Assembly: GCA_025353085.1 (NCBI GenBank)
Contig: JANXRI010000355.1
Span: 1-5,887 of the forward strand
Direction: 5' to 3'
Source of the DNA: Betaproteobacteria bacterium
GTDB lineage: Bacteria > Pseudomonadota > Gammaproteobacteria > Burkholderiales > SG8-41
Length of the DNA: 5,887 nt
Shown: piece after piece, positions 5,683 to 5,887 of the stretch
Layout: the number at the start of each line of letters is the position of its first letter
How positions within the stretch are numbered: position 1 is the stretch's first letter
Position numbers and translations under genes: made by a program
Notes under the pieces: model-generated
The model's input: only the letters and a program-made list of their open reading frames with translations
What the model was told of the DNA's origin: nothing
The model's database searches: none

Positions 5683-5887
5683 TTAGCTCTTAAAAACACG
5701 ATCAATACGATGGTAGATCAGTTAAACTCATTCGCGGCCGAAGTGACCCGGGTTGCAAAAGAAGTCGGTACGGAAGGAAAACTTGGCGGTCAGGCGGAAG
5801 TTCGAGGTGTCTCAGGCGTATGGAAAGACTTAACGGATAACGTGAATTTCATGGCATCAAACCTCACCACCCAAGTTCGCGGTATCG
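5680..5887 (+). CDS. Poly-HAMP signalling protein (probable hybrid sensor histidine kinase), internal fragment
   Basis: From about 5680 the plus strand encodes 69 residues running off the window: LLALKNTINTMVDQLNSF, then EVTRVAKEVGTEGKLGGQAE, then VSGVWKDLTDNVNFMASNL and TTQVRGI. This is the hallmark of tandem HAMP units in large multi-HAMP hybrid histidine kinases: the end of one HAMP, a linker, and the second helix region of the next. HAMP units relay conformational signals along a coiled coil to a kinase. No kinase, receiver or transmembrane part is in view, so the full domain layout is unknown. The frame stays open leftwards to 5599 and holds an ATG at 5632, but 5632-5679 is the antisense of truB and does not look like HAMP sequence. 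I therefore do not treat that ATG as a real start. The 5' part of the gene is missing at the junction. Confidence 0.85.

Noticed and set aside
1..5887. CRISPR arrays, insertion sequences, phage genes, toxin-antitoxin pairs or other accessory systems
   Set aside because: No regularly spaced repeats, transposase motifs or terminal inverted repeats were seen; apart from the join near 5680 the window is conserved core genome.

Overview
The window looks like a stretch of a betaproteobacterial chromosome, moderately GC-rich by eye. The assignment rests on the S15, PNPase, DksA and RluF-type proteins, on CCA-encoding tRNAs, and on the truB-rpsO-pnp order on one strand. A placement near Nitrosomonadales/Burkholderiales is inference; the sequence alone does not fix it. 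Nearly all of it is conserved RNA-metabolism housekeeping, and I see no sign of a new multi-gene defence, mobile or secretion system.

Layout. Positions 2-592 (+) hold the C-terminal third of a COG2509-type FAD-dependent dehydrogenase. It is followed closely by an RluF-like 23S rRNA pseudouridine synthase (621-1352, +) and a strong intrinsic terminator (about 1361-1388). Three tRNA genes on the minus strand (Pro-TGG, Arg-TCT, His-GTG in transcription order; 1698 down to 1422) share one promoter at about 1767-1795. Facing away from it is the dksA promoter (1832-1860), which drives dksA (1893-2315, +). A symmetric terminator at 2413-2441 separates dksA from the converging pnp (2459-4585, -). Upstream of pnp lies a 237-base spacer rich in inverted repeats, then rpsO (4823-5092, -) with its own candidate promoter, then the C-terminal part of truB (5167-5682, -).

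At about 5674-5683 the truB frame stops matching TruB and hits a stop codon. The sequence changes at once to a plus-strand open frame that encodes poly-HAMP signalling-protein sequence up to the window edge. Both genes are cut at the same point and face each other, so this is either a real rearrangement that broke truB or a chimeric assembly join. It is the oddest structure here.

Functional theme: rRNA and tRNA modification (RluF-like, TruB), ribosome assembly (S15), RNA turnover (PNPase), tRNA supply, and the stringent-response cofactor DksA. DksA sits back to back with a tRNA promoter that has the GC-rich discriminator typical of ppGpp/DksA-repressed promoters.
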